From assembly GCF_004363075.1 (NCBI RefSeq), contig NZ_SNYN01000005.1, positions 123,696 to 187,695 on the forward strand: a stretch of DNA of 64,000 nucleotides, read 5' to 3'. The notes below the pieces were generated by a model. It did not search any database and had not been told where the DNA came from. It saw only the letters and a list, made by a program, of their open reading frames with translations. The position numbers were made by a program, and so were the translations under genes. This document shows positions 16,556 to 25,467 of this stretch, piece by piece (the first letter of the stretch is position 1; each line of letters starts with the position of its first letter). Origin of the DNA: Actinorugispora endophytica (GTDB lineage: Bacteria > Actinomycetota > Actinomycetes > Streptosporangiales > Streptosporangiaceae).

Positions 16556-18058
16556 ATGACAGTGGAGACCGGAACGCCGCCGGCACGCCGGACCGGACGC
16601 GCGTCCCGCGCGGGGGCGGTGCTCCTGACCGCCGCGGCGGTGCTCGCCGCGGGCGCGCCGCCGGGAGCGGCGGCGGACGGGACCGCGGCCCTCACCCCCG
16701 CCGCCGTGGACGCGTTCGTCACCGGCTACCTCGACGCCAACGGCGTCCCCGGGGCGGTGGTCGCCGTCACCGAGGGCGAGCGCGTCGTCCGGGTCGCCGG
16801 TTACGGGCACGACTCCACGGGCGCGCCGATGACCGCGGACTCGCCGGTCCCCGTCGCGTCGATGAGCAAGTCGTTCACCGCGATGTCCGTCATGCGGCTG
16901 GTGGAGGAGGGCTCGGTCGCGTTGGACGCGCCCGTCGTGGAGTACCTGCCGGAGTTCCGGGTCGCCGATTCGCGCGGTGACGAGATCACCGTGCGCCAGC
17001 TGCTCGACCACACCTCCGGGCTCTCGGACACGACGTTCCCGGAGAAGAGCGGACCGCTGCCCGCGACGCTGGAGGAGCGCGTGGCGCAGCTGGGGGAGGT
17101 GGAGCCGGCCGCGGCCCCCGGGACGCGCTACTCGTACCACAACCCCAACTACGCGGTCGCGGCGCGCCTGGTGGAGGTCGTCGGCGGCGAGCCGTTCGCC
17201 GACCGGCTGGAGAGCGACGTGTTCGCGCCGCTGGGGATGGACGACAGCACCACGGTCGGCGACCTCCGGGACGCGCCCGAGGTCCCGCGCGGCCACGTCC
17301 TGATGTACGGCGGCGCGGTCGCCGCCGACGAGCCGAGCTGGTTCCTGGACGGCTCCAGCGGCGTCGTGACCACGGCCGACGACCTGGCCGAATGGCTCGT
17401 CCTGCACGCGACCGGACACCCCCGGAGCGGGACCGGCCCCGTCTCCCCGGACACGCTCGCCGCGATGCGCGCGCCCGGGGAGGGGGCCGCCGGGGAGGCG
17501 GACGCGGGCCTGGGGTGGAACCTGGAGGGGGCGGGAGCGGGGCACGGCGGATGGCTGTTCACCTACACCTCCCAGCAGATCGTCCTGCCGGAGAGCGGGC
17601 ACGGCATCGCGGTCGTGCTCAACGGCGGTCTCAACACGGGCGGGGTGGAGGCGCGGGTGGTCGCGGAGGGCCTCGCGGAGCTGGCGGAGGGCGGCGCGCC
17701 GGAGGTCGGGCCGCCGGTCCTGGCGATCGTCGACGGGGTCATGGCCCTGCTCACCCTGGCGGCCGCGGCGCTCGGGGCCGCCGCGGTTCTCCGCGCGCCC
17801 CGGTGGGCGGCCGCACGCGCCCGCGGGCCGGTGCGGCGGCTCGTCCTCGCGTCGGCCCCGCACCTGCTTCCGCTCGCCCTCCTCGCCGGACTGCACCCGA
17901 TCGCGGAGTTCGTCTTCAACGGGCGCGACGCGAGCTGGTGGCAGCTCCTGCACGTCACCCCGACCGTCGTGGTGTGGCTGGTCACGGGGTCCCTCGCCGG
18001 TCTCGCCGCCGTGGGCGCCCGCGCACGGCACGCGGCGCGGGTCCGCCGGTCGCGTTGA
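16556..18058 (+). CDS. Beta-lactamase/esterase-family serine hydrolase with C-terminal membrane domain
   Basis: A 500-residue class C beta-lactamase-like hydrolase. After a signal peptide (hydrophobic stretch about residues 20-40) the catalytic SxxK (SMSK near residue 102), YxN (YHN near 197) and HGG (near 330) are all present. The last ~130 residues contain three to four hydrophobic segments, so the hydrolase is tethered to the membrane facing outward. Such proteins include D-aminopeptidases and esterases and need not degrade beta-lactams. Divergent from the two-component system at 13968-16294. Confidence 0.85.
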   Translation: MTVETGTPPARRTGRASRAGAVLLTAAAVLAAGAPPGAAADGTAALTPAAVDAFVTGYLDANGVPGAVVAVTEGERVVRVAGYGHDSTGAPMTADSPVPVASMSKSFTAMSVMRLVEEGSVALDAPVVEYLPEFRVADSRGDEITVRQLLDHTSGLSDTTFPEKSGPLPATLEERVAQLGEVEPAAAPGTRYSYHNPNYAVAARLVEVVGGEPFADRLESDVFAPLGMDDSTTVGDLRDAPEVPRGHVLMYGGAVAADEPSWFLDGSSGVVTTADDLAEWLVLHATGHPRSGTGPVSPDTLAAMRAPGEGAAGEADAGLGWNLEGAGAGHGGWLFTYTSQQIVLPESGHGIAVVLNGGLNTGGVEARVVAEGLAELAEGGAPEVGPPVLAIVDGVMALLTLAAAALGAAAVLRAPRWAAARARGPVRRLVLASAPHLLPLALLAGLHPIAEFVFNGRDASWWQLLHVTPTVVVWLVTGSLAGLAAVGARARHAARVRRSR

Positions 18059-18137
18059 CGACGCCGACGCGGGCGGGGCGGCGGGGAGCGGGACCGGCCC
18101 TGGGAGTCTGTCACCGGCCTCCCCTAGGGTCACCTCC

Positions 18138-19517
18138 ATGACGACCACGGCACACGCCTACAGCTACCTCCGTCCCTCGGCCGTCCACGTCGACGGGGCC
18201 CGGACCGGCCTCTCGCTGGAGACCTCGGTCGGCCTGACCCCGGAGGGGACGCGGGCCCACCCCCGGTTCTTCACCGGGTTCCTGACCGAGCCGCAGGCCG
18301 CGGCCGCCGCGCTGCTGGGCGTGGCCGACGTCGCCGCCGCCCGCTACTACCAGCGGGTGGAGTCGTACGTCCGGGACCCGGTGGTCACCGGCAACGGCGA
18401 CCGGATCCGGTTCGAGTCCTTCTCCGACTGCTGCGGCGTCTACGCGCGCCTCGACGTCCTCGGCGACGGCCTGGACGGGGACGAGATCGGCCACGGAACC
18501 ACCAACGTGGACGTGAACAACCCGCTGCGCGAGGCCCTGTCGCGGATCGGCGGCTCCGACCCGCTGCACCTGGAGGTGGGTCCGGACGAGCTGACCGTGA
18601 CCACGTTCGACGGACCCGTGGTGGAGAAGAAGGTCCCGCTGCCCGCCCGGTGGCTCCGGGGCTTCGCCGAGACGCAGGTGATCGCCTCGGCCTTCGACCT
18701 GCGCGCCGAGATCCCCGCGAACGAGGCCGTGCGGTTCCTGCGCTCGCTGCCGCGCGGCAACACGCGGACCGTGATGTGGGTGGTCCCGGCCGGGCGCACC
18801 CTGCGGCCCACGTCCCGGCCGGTGCCCGGCGCGGTCTGCCTGCCGGGGCCCGAGCGCCTCGCCGCGCTGCGGCGGGTGCTGCGGCACGCCCTCGCCCTGC
18901 GCGTGTACGGGCCGCCCGCGGCCACGGCGGGCGCGTCCGCCGCCAGCGCCTGGGAGGTGGTGCTGCCGGGGATGCGGCTCACCCTGACGCTGTCCCCGGA
19001 CGCCTCGCGCGGGTTCTCGGGCGAGGGTGCGGTCCTGGACGCCCTGGCCACGGGCGAGGCGGCCGAGGACGCCGAGATGGTCGCGGTGCTGCTGGCCTGG
19101 GAGCCGAGGGTGGACGTCGCCGACCTCGCCCGGCAGGCCGGGCTGACCCCCGAACGGGTCCGCGCCGCGCTCACCCTCCTGGGCACCGCCGGGCGGATCG
19201 GCTACGACACCGCCGAGGCGGCCTACTTCCACCGGGAGCTCCCCTACGACGCCGGGCGCGCGGAGAAGGACAACCCGCGGCTGCGCGCCGCCCGCGCCCT
19301 GGTCGAGGCCGGTGCGGTGCGCCTCGAAGGGGACCTGGCCACCGTCGTCGTCGACGACCACAGCCACCGCGTCCGCGTCGCCGACGGGGTGCTGACCTGC
19401 ACCTGCCAGTGGTGGGCGAAGTACCGGGGCGGTCGCGGGCCGTGCAAGCACGCCCTGGCCGTGCGCATCGTCCGCAGCGCCGCCGAGGCGGCCCCGGAAG
19501 GGGTGGAGCCCCGATGA
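18138..19517 (+). CDS. SWIM zinc-finger protein
   Basis: A 459-residue soluble protein of mostly unknown fold whose C-terminus carries a SWIM finger: CTCQWW near residue 423 followed by GPCKHALAV near 441, i.e. CxC...CxH. SWIM fingers bind DNA or protein. A winged-helix-like segment with VDVADLARQAGLTPERVRAAL lies near 315-335. The stop overlaps the ATG of the next gene (ATGA), so the two products are made together. Actinobacteria and other phyla carry related pairs, often with MoxR and VWA proteins, which are absent here. Confidence 0.82.
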   Translation: MTTTAHAYSYLRPSAVHVDGARTGLSLETSVGLTPEGTRAHPRFFTGFLTEPQAAAAALLGVADVAAARYYQRVESYVRDPVVTGNGDRIRFESFSDCCGVYARLDVLGDGLDGDEIGHGTTNVDVNNPLREALSRIGGSDPLHLEVGPDELTVTTFDGPVVEKKVPLPARWLRGFAETQVIASAFDLRAEIPANEAVRFLRSLPRGNTRTVMWVVPAGRTLRPTSRPVPGAVCLPGPERLAALRRVLRHALALRVYGPPAATAGASAASAWEVVLPGMRLTLTLSPDASRGFSGEGAVLDALATGEAAEDAEMVAVLLAWEPRVDVADLARQAGLTPERVRAALTLLGTAGRIGYDTAEAAYFHRELPYDAGRAEKDNPRLRAARALVEAGAVRLEGDLATVVVDDHSHRVRVADGVLTCTCQWWAKYRGGRGPCKHALAVRIVRSAAEAAPEGVEPR

Positions 19518-22459
19518 GCGGCCTCGGGACGGAGCAGCCGGAGGAGGGCGCGGCGGACCCGGTGCACCCCGATCTCAGGCTCGCCCTCCGCACCGGGGTC
19601 CCGCTGGGGCGGATCAGGGAGTTCTCCGGAGAGGAGCGGTCGGTGCTGGAGGGCGTCGAGCGGAGGCACGGCCGGGAGGGGGTCTCCAAGCGCTGGATCA
19701 GAGCCCTCCTCCCGGAGGAGCGGGAGGTGCTGGAGGCCGCCGGGCGCGAGCTCTCCCCCGCCGCGAACGGGGTGCTGACCGCCGTGGCCGAGGGCGCGGC
19801 CGACCGGCTGCCGGGCCTGGTCGCCGCGCTGTCGGAGAAGGAGCGGCGCTCGTGCCTGCCCTTCCTCAAGACGCTGGTGGCGGCTCTGCGCGACCAGTGG
19901 CAGGGCGAGGTCCACCGGCGCAAGAAGGCGCTGCTGGTCGCGGGCGCGGGCTGCCACACGGGCGCGGCCGCCGTCGCGCAGTGGGTCACGCACCGGGACC
20001 TGGCGTGGCTCGCGGACTTCCCCACCAGCGCCCGGATACTGGAGGTCCTGGCCGCCCGCCCCAAGGAGTGGCAGGGCGACGTCGCGCGCCGCGTCGCCGC
20101 CCGGTCCGGCGCGGAATGGGACGAGAACCGCCTCTTCCTGGTCGACCGCCTGGTGCTGCTCTCGGGCTGCCCGGTCCCGGCCGACGAGGGCTTCGTCCTG
20201 GCGTGGATGCGGAACCGCCTGTGGGGCGCCTCGGACGACTGGCCCGACGTCGTCGACGGCGTCCTGACCGCTCCGCGGAGCGGGGGGCGCCGGCTGGGGG
20301 CCCTGGACCGGGTGCGCGACGACCCCTTCCTCGACGCGGTCGTCCCGCGCCTGTTCGAGGTGGGCGGTGTCGGACCGCTGCTTCAGGACCGGAACCACCC
20401 CCCGAACCTCCAGAACGGCTGGAACCACCTGCTGGCCGCGCTGTGCCGGGAGGGCCGCCTCGACCGGGAGGCGCTTCTGGACGGCGCGCTGGCGCGGCTG
20501 CTGCGCCCGGGCCGCCCGGGCGACCTGCGGGGTTTCCGGAAGCTGCTCGACGCGCTGGAGCCGACCGAGGACGAGTACGCGGCGCGTACCGTCACGCTGC
20601 TGCGGCTGCTGCCCGACACGCCCTCTCCCGTGGCGGGCCACGCCCAAAAGGTCCTGGCCCGCCTGGACGAGGCGGGCCGCCTGGAGGACGAGCACCTCGT
20701 GGACGCGTCGGCGTCGGTGCTGTTCCGCACCGAGGCGACCCTCGTGCGCGCCCAGTTGTCGTGGCTGGACCGGGCGGCGCGCCGGGACCGGTCCCGGGCG
20801 GGGTTGGCGGCGCTGGCCGCCGCCGACGCGTTCGGCCATGGCGACCTGGCCGTGCAGGAGCGGGCGTTGAACCTGGTGGCCCGCCACCTGCCCGCCGCCG
20901 GGGACGCGGTGCGGCCCGGCCTGGTGGCGGCGGCGGCCGCGCTGACCCCGGTTCTGCGCGGCCGCGCCGCCGAGGTCCTGGGCGGGGCGGTCGCCGACGA
21001 CGATCCCGAGCCCGACGTCCTGCCCGCCGTCTCCGGCCCCCGGCCGATGGAGGCGCCGCCGGCCACCGCCGTCGAGGTCGCCGAGGAGGTCAACGCGATC
21101 ATCGCGGCCACGCGGTTCAACTGGGCGGACGGGATCGCCGTCTCCACCGTCGAGGCATCGGTGTTCGAGCGGGTCCTGGACGGGCTGGTGCGCCACGCCC
21201 ACCGGGACCGGGACGGTCTCGTCCACGCCCTCGAGGCGACCACCCGGACCGACTCGTGGATAGGCCGTGTGGGGCCGAGTGACCGGAGTATGGGCGACGT
21301 CTGCCACGTGGTGGCCGAGATCCTGGGCGAGGAGCACGGAGGCCCCGTGTGGAGGTTCAGCCACAGGATCGGGGAGAACCCCGCCTCCCGCGCCCCGTCG
21401 CCGTTGAACGCGGTGTTGCAGGAGCGGTTGCGGGAGGTCGCGCGCATGGTTGTCGGCGGGGCGCCGCCGTTCCTGCTGGCCACGCCCACGCTCACCGACG
21501 GCCGGATCGACCCGGCCGCGCTCGTGGAGCGGATCGCCGAGTACGAGCGGGTGGGCGCGGTCCCCGGGGAGGTCGACCTGTCCCAGGCGCTGCTGCGGGT
21601 GGACGCCGCCGCGTGCGGCGGGGACGTCCTGGCCCGTGCCCGGGAACTGGCCTCCGACGCGGGCCGCAGGCTCACCGCCTGGCTGGAGGCCGGGGGACTC
21701 CCCGAACCGAAGCTGGTCCGAGCGGCCGAGACGGCCGAGGAGAACCCCCGCTGGGGCGGCGGCCGTCCCACGAAGCTCCTGCTGTTCGCCAACGAGCGGC
21801 TGGTCCCGCCGTGCGCGCTGGCCGAGGTCTTCGCGCGCGTGCTGGACAGTGAGCGGCCCTCCCGTATCCCTCCCGACAACCACGGGCACTGGCCGTTCGT
21901 GGTCCCGGTCCGGCGCGAGCTGGTCGCCCTCCACCTGCAACCGGCGTTCACCGAGGTCTCCTACGCGGACCCCGGCAGCGGGATGCTGCTGCTGCCCGCG
22001 CTGGCCGAGGGCTCCGGCGCGGCCGGGCCCGCCCTGCACCTGGGCCTGGCCTGCGGCCTGGGCGCGCGCGACGCCGGGATCCGGACGGCGGCGGTGGACG
22101 CGCTGCTGGTCCTGGCCGCGCGCGGCGGCCTCGACCCCGCGCTCCTGGGCCGCGAACTGGCCGAGGCGACGCGCTACGGGGTCGTCACGCCCAGGGGCCT
22201 GGCGGAGTCGGTCCGGGAGGCGGCCCGCTTCGGCGCCTCCGGCGCGGTGTGGACGGCGCTGTCCGCCGCGCTGCCCGCCCTGCTCGACCGCGACGAGAAG
22301 GCGAAGGGGCTGCCCGACGTGCTGGCGGTGGCCGCCGAGAGCGCCCACCGGTGCGGAGCGAGGGGCCCGGTCGCCGAGGTGAGCGCCCTGGCCGCCCGCA
22401 AGGGCTCGACCCGCCTGCTCAAGGAGGCCCGCCGGCTGCGCGACGCCCTCGAAGGGTGA
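19514..22459 (+). CDS. Large helical protein, SWIM-partner (DUF6493-like)
   Basis: A 981-residue, Leu/Ala-rich, probably all-helical protein with repeated ALxxLLxxL-type stretches suggestive of HEAT-like solenoid structure. It starts with ATG overlapping the SWIM stop by four bases. I recall proteins of this size and character, labelled DUF6493, next to SWIM genes; the number is from memory. No membrane segment, signal or enzyme motif is seen. A scaffold role with the SWIM protein is inference. Confidence 0.65.
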   Translation: MSGLGTEQPEEGAADPVHPDLRLALRTGVPLGRIREFSGEERSVLEGVERRHGREGVSKRWIRALLPEEREVLEAAGRELSPAANGVLTAVAEGAADRLPGLVAALSEKERRSCLPFLKTLVAALRDQWQGEVHRRKKALLVAGAGCHTGAAAVAQWVTHRDLAWLADFPTSARILEVLAARPKEWQGDVARRVAARSGAEWDENRLFLVDRLVLLSGCPVPADEGFVLAWMRNRLWGASDDWPDVVDGVLTAPRSGGRRLGALDRVRDDPFLDAVVPRLFEVGGVGPLLQDRNHPPNLQNGWNHLLAALCREGRLDREALLDGALARLLRPGRPGDLRGFRKLLDALEPTEDEYAARTVTLLRLLPDTPSPVAGHAQKVLARLDEAGRLEDEHLVDASASVLFRTEATLVRAQLSWLDRAARRDRSRAGLAALAAADAFGHGDLAVQERALNLVARHLPAAGDAVRPGLVAAAAALTPVLRGRAAEVLGGAVADDDPEPDVLPAVSGPRPMEAPPATAVEVAEEVNAIIAATRFNWADGIAVSTVEASVFERVLDGLVRHAHRDRDGLVHALEATTRTDSWIGRVGPSDRSMGDVCHVVAEILGEEHGGPVWRFSHRIGENPASRAPSPLNAVLQERLREVARMVVGGAPPFLLATPTLTDGRIDPAALVERIAEYERVGAVPGEVDLSQALLRVDAAACGGDVLARARELASDAGRRLTAWLEAGGLPEPKLVRAAETAEENPRWGGGRPTKLLLFANERLVPPCALAEVFARVLDSERPSRIPPDNHGHWPFVVPVRRELVALHLQPAFTEVSYADPGSGMLLLPALAEGSGAAGPALHLGLACGLGARDAGIRTAAVDALLVLAARGGLDPALLGRELAEATRYGVVTPRGLAESVREAARFGASGAVWTALSAALPALLDRDEKAKGLPDVLAVAAESAHRCGARGPVAEVSALAARKGSTRLLKEARRLRDALEG

Positions 22460-22471
22460 CCCCACCGGCGG

Positions 22472-22523
22472 CCCCGGCACCGGTGTTCCGCGGAACGGTC
22501 GTTCCGGGACGCCGGTGCCGGGG
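22472..22523. terminator. Bidirectional terminator
   Basis: CCCCGGCACCGG (22472-22483) pairs with CCGGTGCCGGGG (22512-22523), with a smaller GTTCCGCGGAAC hairpin inside. It separates the convergent DUF6493-like and conservon-like genes and ends one base from the latter's stop codon. Confidence 0.7.
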
Positions 22524-23417
22524 TCACCGGAGGGTGCGGGCGCGGTGGGCGCGGTGGGACAGGACACCGCCCAGAGGCGCGCCGGCGCCGGGCGTCCACT
22601 CGTGGACGGCCGGCGCCCCGCCGGGGCAGGCGAGTTCCAGCTCGCGCAGCCACCGCTGGACGTGGCGCGGGGTCCACACCTCCGGCGGGGCGTCCCGGTC
22701 GCGCACGACGAGGTAGTCGAGCTCCTGCTGGACGCACCGGTCGACGGCGTTGAACGCGGCCTGGTCGGCCTGCGGGCCGGCCAGGACGACCACGAGGGAG
22801 GTGTCCCGCAGCGCGTCCTCCCACAGGGAGTCCTCGTCGGTCCCGCGCGGACTGCCCACCAGGCACAGCGGGGCCGGCCACGCGGAGGCGGCCGCGATCG
22901 CGCTGACGGTGCTCTCCAGTATCTGCTTCCCGCCCCGGCGGGTGCGGTACCGGGTGCGCCGCGGGAGCGGCGCGGCCCCGGTGACGTCGGCGATGAAGTC
23001 GCGTTCGGCGACCAGGGTGGGGGCCACCACCGTGACCTTGAGGGGCCCGGGGCGCGGGTCGATCGTGACCAGCGCGGCGTCGATGAGGAGCGGGGCCACG
23101 ACGCGCAGCACGCCCACGGGGATGCGCGCGAGGGCGGCGGCCTCGGCGACACCGACGGTCTCCCGCTCCCACAGCACGCGGATGAGGGAGGCGGTGGCCG
23201 CGGCGTGCGGGGGGTTCAGGGCGCAGGCGTCGGCCCGCGCGGTGTCCACGTCCAGGGCGTGCTGGGCGGGGTTGAGCCGCAGCACGTCGGCGTCGCGGAG
23301 GCGGCGCTGGGACCAGCGGGGCGCCCGCACGAGGGCGCGCACGGCGCTGGGCGGCGGGTTCCAGCCCATGCCGAGGTAGGCGCGGGTCAGGTCGGGGTCG
23401 TCGAGAGGGTCGGTCAC
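22524..23417 (-). CDS. Conservon-like fusion: DUF742 (CvnC-type) plus degenerate GTPase (CvnD-type)
   Basis: GTG at 23417 is preceded by AGGAG and gives 297 residues. Residues ~70-120 match the DUF742 winged HTH seen in CvnC (VGVAEAAALARIPVGVLRVV). The following ~130 residues align by eye with CvnD small GTPases: a first strand KVTVVAP, a stretch ERDFIADVTGAAPLP in place of GVGKTTFVGSVSEIEPL, and LCLVGSPRGTDEDSLWEDAL in place of the switch-II region. The P-loop GxxxxGKT is lost, so GTP binding is unlikely. No CvnA kinase or CvnB roadblock gene lies beside it. Confidence 0.65.
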   Translation of the reverse strand: MTDPLDDPDLTRAYLGMGWNPPPSAVRALVRAPRWSQRRLRDADVLRLNPAQHALDVDTARADACALNPPHAAATASLIRVLWERETVGVAEAAALARIPVGVLRVVAPLLIDAALVTIDPRPGPLKVTVVAPTLVAERDFIADVTGAAPLPRRTRYRTRRGGKQILESTVSAIAAASAWPAPLCLVGSPRGTDEDSLWEDALRDTSLVVVLAGPQADQAAFNAVDRCVQQELDYLVVRDRDAPPEVWTPRHVQRWLRELELACPGGAPAVHEWTPGAGAPLGGVLSHRAHRARTLR

Positions 23418-23516
23418 AAGGCTCCTGGCCGGGCGGGTGGAGAGCTGCAAAGGGATGCTACCGAGGCGCGCAACATTTCCCGAGGTTTTTGGGAGGTGAA
23501 ATGCGCGAGTGGTGGT

Positions 23517-23581
23517 GATCTGAGATCATCCATGGCGAAAACTCCTTGGTTTTCAGGGGTTTGGAGCGGTTTTGACCATGG
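23517..23581. promoter_or_regulatory. Palindrome and leader stem-loop before the flavin monooxygenase
   Basis: A perfect GATCT-G-AGATC palindrome lies at 23517-23527. It is followed by an imperfect hairpin at 23530-23581 whose arms both end in CCATGG and contain AAAA / TTTT. Either could be an operator or an RNA element of the monooxygenase gene, which starts 89 bp further on. Confidence 0.35.
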
Positions 23582-23669
23582 CGGGGCGTGCGCGTCACCG
23601 GCTCCCTCACGCCGGTGAAGCGCACGGCCGTCCGCCTCTTCTCGTCATCGTCAGCTTGGAGACGTGCGC

Positions 23670-24956
23670 ATGTCCCCCTTGTCGCCCCGAGTGCTGATCA
23701 TCGGCGCCGGACAGTCAGGCCTTTACCTGGGCCACCAGTTGCTCAAGAACGGCTATGAGGTCGGCCTGATCACCAGCAAGACCTCGCCCGAAATCCGGAA
23801 CGGCCCCGCCTCGGTGACCCAGTTCGCCTTCCCCAGCACCCGGGCCCTGGAGGAGCAGGCCGGGCTGGACCAGTGGCGCGGTATCGCGCCGCGCTTCGAC
23901 CGTGTCCGGATGTCGCTGCGCGCCCCCGAGCAGCCCCCGACGGAGTTCTCGGGCAGCTTCGGCAACTCGCCCATAGCGCGCCGGATCGGCGGGCACGCGG
24001 TCAGCGTGGACCGCCGGGTGAAGATGTCCCACTGGCTGGAGTACTTCGAGGACCAGGGCGGCAAGGTCTACATCCACGGCGTCACCCCCGCCGACCTGGA
24101 GTACTTCGTGCGTATGTACGACCTGGTGGTCGTGGCGGTGGGCGCGGGCGAACTCGGCTCCATGTTCAGCGTCGACCCCGGCCGCTCCTCGGGCGGGCAC
24201 GAGCGCGTGGTGACCCAGGCCATCCTGGACGGCGTCGCCTGGGACGGCGACCAGCAGGTGGACGTCTACTCGACCATCGGCGGCGAGGTGTTCTTCACCC
24301 CGGTTCTCACCGAGCACGGCGAGGCGACCAGCGTGACGATGCTGGCGAACCCGGGCGCGGCCCTGGACGCCAGCGGGATGGCCGGACGCGACCCCGGCCC
24401 GCTGCTGGCCGGGATGCAGACGCTGCTGCGCGAGTACCTGCCGGACGTCTACGAGCGCATCCGCCACCTGGGGGTCGGCGACCTGGTGGGCGGGCGCAAC
24501 TCCCTGACCCAGACGCGGTTCACCCCCGCGGTGCGCAGGCCGGTGGCCGAACTCCACGGGAAGCCGGTGCTGGGCATGGCCGACGTGGTGATCACCTCGG
24601 ACCCGGTGGCCGGCCAGGGCTGGGCGAACAGCACCTTCTGCGCCCAGGCGTACGCCGACGCGATCGTCGCCCACCAGGGCGAGTGGGACGCGGCCTTCAT
24701 GGAAGCCGCGTTCGAGACGTTCTACCAGGAGCGCGGCCGCCACGCCGCGGTGTTCTCCGACATGGTCCACGGCTTCTGGAGCGGGCAGATGCCCGAGCAC
24801 TTCGGGGAGCTGATGGGCGCGGTCCTGCAGCACCAGGAGGTCGCGGACCGGTGGATCGGCGGGTTCGACGACCCCGCCGACTACGAGCGGTGGATGTTCG
24901 ACCCCCGGTCCGCGCGCGACTACATCGCCTCGGTGGTGGAGGCCAAAGCGAACTGA
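23670..24956 (+). CDS. Styrene/indole monooxygenase-like FAD oxygenase (StyA type)
   Basis: A 428-residue group E flavoprotein monooxygenase. The FAD-binding GAGQSGLYLG is at residues ~12-21; SVDRRVKMSHWLEYF near 112 and the second FAD-contact region DPVAGQGWANSTFCAQAYADAI near 315 (written in parts: DPVAGQGWANS) match the StyA pattern. StyA enzymes take FADH2 from a separate reductase and epoxidise alkenes or oxidise indoles. ATG at 23670 is 9 bp after GGAG; an upstream GTG at 23664 is too close to it. No StyB reductase is adjacent. Likely a tailoring enzyme of the small PKS cluster. Confidence 0.82.
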   Translation: MSPLSPRVLIIGAGQSGLYLGHQLLKNGYEVGLITSKTSPEIRNGPASVTQFAFPSTRALEEQAGLDQWRGIAPRFDRVRMSLRAPEQPPTEFSGSFGNSPIARRIGGHAVSVDRRVKMSHWLEYFEDQGGKVYIHGVTPADLEYFVRMYDLVVVAVGAGELGSMFSVDPGRSSGGHERVVTQAILDGVAWDGDQQVDVYSTIGGEVFFTPVLTEHGEATSVTMLANPGAALDASGMAGRDPGPLLAGMQTLLREYLPDVYERIRHLGVGDLVGGRNSLTQTRFTPAVRRPVAELHGKPVLGMADVVITSDPVAGQGWANSTFCAQAYADAIVAHQGEWDAAFMEAAFETFYQERGRHAAVFSDMVHGFWSGQMPEHFGELMGAVLQHQEVADRWIGGFDDPADYERWMFDPRSARDYIASVVEAKAN

Positions 24957-25093
24957 GAAACAGCGGGGAAGTAACCGGGTGAGAGGGGTGTGATCGACGG
25001 GAAACCTGATGCGGTAGGGAGTCCAGTGTGTTTTGGGCCCTAGCGTGATTCACTTTTATCGTTAATATGAACAACAGTGACAGATCGGACCGC

Positions 25094-25132
25094 GGGTGCG
25101 CTTCCATGCTTTTCCGGCATGGATTCGCACCC
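25094..25132. terminator. Stem-loop (possible terminator or RNA element)
   Basis: GGGTGCG (25094-25100) pairs with CGCACCC (25126-25132) and TCCATGC (25103-25109) with GCATGGA (25117-25123), giving 14 pairs interrupted by a 2x2 internal loop, with apical loop TTTTCCG. No U-run follows, so an RNA or protein-binding role is possible. Confidence 0.45.
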
Positions 25133-25435
25133 ACTGTTCGGTCTGCCCTGGTTTCCGTCCTGACGCGTCTACTGTTGCCCGCTCCCGACTTCTGGTCATG
25201 CCCCCGCCCTTGTCGTTAGAGAGCACCCCCATGCAGCCGATCTGCCTGGTCAATTCCCCCGCGAGCGTCAGCATCCCCATTCGCCGCCCTGACCGGCGCG
25301 CCCTTCCGGCGGCTCGGCGGTCCCCCGCGCGGCCCGATCCGACGCGTCCCTCACCTCCCCCCGGCGCCCACTAGGGCCCCGGGGCCGTGGTGCGCGTCCG
25401 GAGCGCCGGTCCCGCGTGTCACGGCACGCTCGTCC

Positions 25436-25455
25436 ATTAACCCCTATCCGTTAAT
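25436..25455. promoter_or_regulatory. ATTAAC-N8-GTTAAT operator candidate
   Basis: A perfect 6-bp inverted repeat (ATTAAC at 25436-25441, GTTAAT at 25450-25455), 13 bp before the methyltransferase start codon and overlapping the region where a repressor would block initiation. A further GTTAAT occurs at 25061-25066. Confidence 0.45.
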
Positions 25456-25467
25456 CGAGGTTCTGCC

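Larger units (their letters stand above)
24957..25467. other. 511-bp intergenic region of the PKS cluster
   Basis: No convincing gene. The first part is AT-richer and holds GTTAATAT at 25061-25068 and a stem-loop at 25094-25132. The second part ends in an ATTAAC/GTTAAT inverted repeat (25436-25455) just ahead of the methyltransferase. Both suggest a separately regulated promoter for the methyltransferase-PKS operon. Confidence 0.5.

Noticed and set aside
16556..18058. True antibiotic-resistance beta-lactamase
   Set aside because: The SxxK/YxN/HGG family also includes esterases and D-peptidases, and the C-terminal membrane region argues for a cell-envelope enzyme; resistance cannot be claimed.
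19244..23152. A 1302-codon open frame antisense to the SWIM-partner and conservon-like genes
   Set aside because: It is rich in Arg, Gly, Gln and Pro with no domain and mirrors the third-position GC bias of the genes on the other strand; a shadow frame.
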